From positions 62,001-126,000 of the forward strand of contig NZ_CAMIHB010000001.1 in NCBI RefSeq assembly GCF_946221635.1: a DNA stretch of 64,000 bases, written 5' to 3'. Shown here one piece after another: positions 60,280 to 64,000 of this stretch (position 1 is the stretch's first letter; the number at the start of each line of letters is the position of its first letter). This DNA comes from an uncultured Rhodoferax sp. Lineage in GTDB: Bacteria > Pseudomonadota > Gammaproteobacteria > Burkholderiales > Burkholderiaceae_C. A program made the position numbers and the translations under genes. The notes beneath the pieces are model-generated. The model did not search any database. It saw only the letters and a program-made list of their open reading frames with translations, and was not told the DNA's origin.

Positions 60280-62310
60280 ATGTCCCAGACCCTTTCTGCA
60301 TGCACTTTGCTGGCGGTTCCGCTGGCGCCTCTGGCTGGCTCCGCATTGGCGGGTATCTTCGGGACCCGTTTTGGTGGTAACTGGATTGGCCGAAAGCTTA
60401 GCCATACCCTGACCATTTTGGGGGTGTTCATCGCTTTCGTGCTCTCGGCCATGACGTTGTATTCCGTCGCAGTCGACGGAGCGCGCTTCAACGAGACCAT
60501 CTACACCTGGATGGTCGTGGGGGGGCTCAAGATGGAAGTGGGCTTCCTGGTCGATAGCCTGACCGCGATGATGATGTGCGTGGTTACCTTTGTCTCGCTG
60601 ATGGTTCACCTCTACACCGTGGGCTATATGGAAGAGGACGAAGGCTACAACCGCTTTTTTGCCTACATTTCCCTGTTTACCTTCTCCATGCTCATGCTGG
60701 TCATGAGCAACAACCTGCTGCAGCTGTTCTTTGGATGGGAAGCGGTGGGGCTGGTGTCTTATCTGCTGATCGGTTTCTGGTTCAACAAGCCCACGGCCAT
60801 CTTCGCCAACATGAAAGCTTTCTTGGTCAACCGTGTAGGTGACTTCGGCTTCATCTTGGGCATCGGCCTGATCCTGGCCTATGCGGGAACGCTCAATTAC
60901 GGCGAGATTTTTGCCAAGTCCGCGGAACTCTCGCAACTGGGTTTTCCTGGTACTGACTGGATGCTGATCACCGTCATCTGCATTTGCCTGTTCATCGGTG
61001 CCATGGGCAAGTCGGCCCAGTTCCCGCTGCATGTGTGGTTGCCAGACTCCATGGAAGGCCCGACCCCCATCTCCGCGCTGATCCACGCCGCCACCATGGT
61101 GACGGCCGGTATCTTTATGGTGGCGCGCATGTCGCCTCTGTTCGAACTCAGCGATGCGGCACTCAACTTCATCCTCGTCGTGGGTTCCATCACGGCCTTG
61201 TTCATGGGTTTTCTGGGCATCATCCAGAACGACATCAAGCGCGTGGTGGCGTATTCCACGCTGTCCCAGCTTGGTTACATGACCGTGGCTTTGGGGGCCT
61301 CGGCCTACTCGGTGGCAGTGTTCCACCTCATGACCCACGCCTTCTTCAAGGCCCTGCTGTTCCTGGGCGCTGGCTCGGTCATCATGGGCGTGCACCACAA
61401 CCAGGATATCCGCTGGATGGGCGGCTTGCGCAAATACATGCCCATCACCTGGATCACCTCCCTGCTGGGTTCTCTGGCGCTGATTGGGACGCCTTTTTTC
61501 TCCGGCTTCTACTCCAAGGACAGCATCATCGAAGCTGTGCACGAAAGCCATCTGCCGGCCGCCGGTTTCGCCAGTTTTGCGGTGCTTGCAGGTGTGTTCG
61601 TCACGGCCTTCTACTCCTTCCGCATGTACTTCCTGGTGTTCCACGGCAAAGAGCGCTTTGACCAGAACCCCGATGCACACCACGACGACCACCACCATGA
61701 TGACCATGGCGCCCACGGTCATCACGACCATCACCCGCACGAGTCCCCCTGGGTGGTGACTGTGCCCCTGGTCCTGCTGGCCATCCCCTCTGTGGTGATC
61801 GGTTACCTGGGAATAGAGTCCATGCTGTTTGGGGACTTCTTCAAGGGAGTGATCCATATCAATCTCGAAAAGCACCCCGGCATGGAGGAGTTGGCCCATG
61901 CTTTCCATGGCCCGGACGCGATGGCGTTGCACGCGTTCACCACAGCACCGTTCTGGCTGGCGTTGGCTGGCGTGGTTACTGCCTACCTGATGTATATGGT
62001 GTTCCCCGCCGTGCCTGCGACCATCAAGCGCAATGTGATGCCTGTCTTCACGCTATTGGAAAACAAGTACTACCTGGACTGGATCAATGAAAACATCCTG
62101 GCGCGCGGTGCGCGTGCCCTGGGTACCGGCCTGTGGAAGGGCGGTGACCAAGCCGTCATCGATGGCACTTTGGTCAACGGTTCCTGGAAGTTGGTGGGCA
62201 AGGTGTCCGACTTTGTCCGAAAGGGACAATCTGGCTATCTGTACCACTATGCGCTGATCATGATCCTCGGCGTGTTTGTGCTGATGACGTATTTCGTTTG
62301 GCTCAAGTAG
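60280..62310 (+). CDS. nuoL: NADH-quinone oxidoreductase subunit L
   Basis: 676 residues, antiporter-like proton-pumping subunit with a long lateral helix. Conserved FGWEAVGLVSYLLIGFW, HVWLPDSMEGPTPISALIHA (pumping Lys/His region) and GVHHNQDIRWMGGL are present. A loop at about residues 464-488 is very His/Asp-rich (about 13 His), coded by 61669-61743, and differs from the usual loop. Followed by nuoM after 12 bp. Confidence 0.97.
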   Translation: MSQTLSACTLLAVPLAPLAGSALAGIFGTRFGGNWIGRKLSHTLTILGVFIAFVLSAMTLYSVAVDGARFNETIYTWMVVGGLKMEVGFLVDSLTAMMMCVVTFVSLMVHLYTVGYMEEDEGYNRFFAYISLFTFSMLMLVMSNNLLQLFFGWEAVGLVSYLLIGFWFNKPTAIFANMKAFLVNRVGDFGFILGIGLILAYAGTLNYGEIFAKSAELSQLGFPGTDWMLITVICICLFIGAMGKSAQFPLHVWLPDSMEGPTPISALIHAATMVTAGIFMVARMSPLFELSDAALNFILVVGSITALFMGFLGIIQNDIKRVVAYSTLSQLGYMTVALGASAYSVAVFHLMTHAFFKALLFLGAGSVIMGVHHNQDIRWMGGLRKYMPITWITSLLGSLALIGTPFFSGFYSKDSIIEAVHESHLPAAGFASFAVLAGVFVTAFYSFRMYFLVFHGKERFDQNPDAHHDDHHHDDHGAHGHHDHHPHESPWVVTVPLVLLAIPSVVIGYLGIESMLFGDFFKGVIHINLEKHPGMEELAHAFHGPDAMALHAFTTAPFWLALAGVVTAYLMYMVFPAVPATIKRNVMPVFTLLENKYYLDWINENILARGARALGTGLWKGGDQAVIDGTLVNGSWKLVGKVSDFVRKGQSGYLYHYALIMILGVFVLMTYFVWLK

Positions 62311-62322
62311 GAGAAAAATAAC

Positions 62323-63798
62323 ATGGGTTTGTTGAGCCTCGCTATTTGGGTTCCCATCGCCTTCGGCATCGTGCTGCTGGCGACGGGGCGTGATGAGCAT
62401 GCCAAGGTGGTCCGCTGGATCGCCCTGATTGGTGCGGTCATCAGCTTTCTGCTGACACTGCCGTTGTATGGCCAGTTTGATACGACTACAGCGGCCATGC
62501 AGTTTGTGGAAAAGACAAGCTGGATCGCCCGCTTCAACGTGAACTACCACCTGGGTGTGGACGGCATCTCTTTCTGGTTCGTGCTGCTGACGGCTTTCAT
62601 TACAGTGATCGTCGTGATCGCGGCCTGGGAAGTCATTACCCAACGCGTCAACCAGTACATGGGGGCATTCCTGATTCTGAGCGGCCTCATGATCGGCGTG
62701 TTCACCGCATTGGATGGTCTGCTTTTCTACGTGTTCTTTGAGGCAACCCTCATCCCGATGTACCTCATCATCGGTATCTGGGGCGGCCCCAACAAGATTT
62801 ACGCGGCATTCAAGTTCTTCCTCTACACGTTGCTTGGCTCTTTGCTGATGCTGGTTGCGCTGATCTACCTGTACACCAAGTCTGGTGGCAGCTTTGACCT
62901 GGCGACATGGCATGCCCTGCCGCTAGGCAGCACCGCGCAGACCCTGCTGTTCTTCGCCTTCTTTGCGGCCTTTGCCGTGAAGGTGCCGATGTGGCCGGTC
63001 CACACCTGGCTGCCCGATGTGCACGTGGAAGCGCCCACCGGCGGCTCCGCCGTGCTGGCTGCCATCATGCTCAAGTTGGGTGCTTACGGCTTCTTGCGTT
63101 TTTCCATGCCCATTGCACCGGATGCGTCGCATGAGTGGGCCGGTTTCATGATTGCTCTGTCGCTGATTGCGGTGGTGTATGTCGGCCTGGTCGCCATGGT
63201 GCAGCAAGACATGAAGAAGTTGGTGGCCTATTCGTCCGTGGCGCACATGGGTTTTGTCACACTCGGTTTCTTCATCTTCAACGACCTGGGTGTCTCCGGT
63301 GGTCTGGTGCAGATGATTGCGCACGGTTTTGTGTCCGGTGCCATGTTCCTGTCCATTGGCGTGCTGTACGACCGTGTCCACTCGCGCGAAATCGCCAGCT
63401 ATGGTGGTGTGGTGAACACCATGCCCAAGTTTGCCGCCTTCGCGTTGCTGTTTGCCATGGCCAACTGCGGTTTGCCGGGCACCGCCGGTTTTGTGGGTGA
63501 GTGGATGGTCATTCTGGGCGCTGTGAAGTTCAACTTCTGGATCGGCTTTGCTGCCGCCAGCGCGCTGATCTTTGGTGCTGCCTATACCCTGTGGATGTTC
63601 AAGCGTGTCTATCTCGGTCCCGTGGCCAATGACGATGTGAAATCGCTGGAAGACATCAACGCCCGCGAATTCCTCATGCTGGCCCTGCTGGCCATTGCGG
63701 TCCTTTACATGGGCCTGCATCCCAAGCCCTTTACCGATGTGATGGACGTTTCCGTGGCAGAACTGCTCAAGCATGTGGCAGTGTCCAAGCTGAACTGA
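62323..63798 (+). CDS. nuoM: NADH-quinone oxidoreductase subunit M
   Basis: 491 residues, antiporter-like proton-pumping subunit. VDGISFWFVLLTAF, the conserved Glu in FFEATLIPMYLIIGIWGG, and the pumping-Lys region KVPMWPVHTWLPDVHVEAPT are clear. About 14 hydrophobic helices. GGAGAAA before ATG 62323. nuoN begins 24 bp later. Confidence 0.98.
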   Translation: MGLLSLAIWVPIAFGIVLLATGRDEHAKVVRWIALIGAVISFLLTLPLYGQFDTTTAAMQFVEKTSWIARFNVNYHLGVDGISFWFVLLTAFITVIVVIAAWEVITQRVNQYMGAFLILSGLMIGVFTALDGLLFYVFFEATLIPMYLIIGIWGGPNKIYAAFKFFLYTLLGSLLMLVALIYLYTKSGGSFDLATWHALPLGSTAQTLLFFAFFAAFAVKVPMWPVHTWLPDVHVEAPTGGSAVLAAIMLKLGAYGFLRFSMPIAPDASHEWAGFMIALSLIAVVYVGLVAMVQQDMKKLVAYSSVAHMGFVTLGFFIFNDLGVSGGLVQMIAHGFVSGAMFLSIGVLYDRVHSREIASYGGVVNTMPKFAAFALLFAMANCGLPGTAGFVGEWMVILGAVKFNFWIGFAAASALIFGAAYTLWMFKRVYLGPVANDDVKSLEDINAREFLMLALLAIAVLYMGLHPKPFTDVMDVSVAELLKHVAVSKLN

Positions 63799-63822
63799 TC
63801 CAACTGAATTGAGAGACGAACG

Positions 63823-64000
63823 ATGATAGACAAACTCAGTTTGATCACAGTCCTGCCGGAGATCATCTTGTTGGTGATGGCATGTGCCATTGCCCTGGTT
63901 GATCTGCGCGTGAAGTCCCCGTTGCGTGGGGTGACGCATGCCTTGACCTTGTTGACCTTGGGGGTGGTGGCCTTGGTGCTGGCCTCCAATGCCGGAACAG
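63823..64000 (+). CDS. nuoN: NADH-quinone oxidoreductase subunit N, cut by window end
   Basis: First 59 codons from ATG 63823 with GAGAGACGA upstream. The start MIDKLSLITVLPEIILLVMA and a second hydrophobic segment LTLLTLGVVALVLAS fit the N-terminal helices of NuoN. Identity rests mainly on position after nuoM. Confidence 0.92.
   Translation, partial: MIDKLSLITVLPEIILLVMACAIALVDLRVKSPLRGVTHALTLLTLGVVALVLASNAGT

Overview
The window is GC-rich chromosomal DNA, densely packed with genes, from a betaproteobacterium, most likely a member of the Comamonadaceae (Rhodoferax/Polaromonas/Acidovorax-like). This is inferred from protein character, from the tpiA-secG-tRNA(Leu)-nuoA...N order, and from a short dispersed repeat of a kind I associate with that family. 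I ran no database search.

Layout. 1-4.8 kb (minus strand): a sensor kinase and a REC-GGDEF-EAL response regulator, an alpha/beta hydrolase and an Anbu proteasome-like protease. 4.9-7.25 kb: a compositionally different defence patch with an ATPase + TOPRIM/RloB-like pair and the 3' relic of a DNA methyltransferase, directly downstream of mutS. 7.25-15 kb: mutS and two overlapping PAS-GGDEF-EAL genes. 15-22.7 kb: housekeeping genes (suhB, trmJ, cysE, mogA, yjgA/darP, pmbA, yqeY, rpsU, a flavoprotein).

22.9-42 kb is a nitrate/nitrite assimilation island: siroheme methyltransferase, ybiB, nasA, nirD, nirB, NarK-type transporter, nrtABD and nasT. Mixed in are three proteins carrying a repeated RQRMLSQR-type motif (PilJ/NarX P-box-like, so probable nitrate/nitrite sensors) and a PP2C phosphatase-Ser/Thr kinase fusion. 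The regulatory DNA is unusually readable: six sigma-54-type (-24/-12) promoters, a perfect NtrC-type dyad, and RNA hairpins with ANTAR-type hexaloops starting almost at the predicted transcription starts of nirB, nrtA and narK. Together these suggest nitrogen limitation (NtrC/sigma-54) drives transcription and nitrate/nitrite gates elongation through two ANTAR proteins: NasT and a new-looking REC-ANTAR-double-PilJ fusion.

42-50.8 kb: GNAT protein, tsaD, small heat-shock protein, orphan substrate-binding protein, rpsO-pnp, quinone oxidoreductase, tpiA, secG and tRNA-Leu(GAG). 51-64 kb: the respiratory complex I operon nuoA-nuoN, with nuoN cut by the window end.

A roughly 50-60 bp repeat occurs ten times across the window, six of them in frame inside coding sequences (mutS, trmJ, ybiB, nrtB, a flavoprotein and the methyltransferase relic). 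No CRISPR array, rRNA, complete insertion sequence or replication origin was seen. Only two gene-free stretches exceed 300 bases (32001-32333 and 41023-41387); both are regulatory regions described below.
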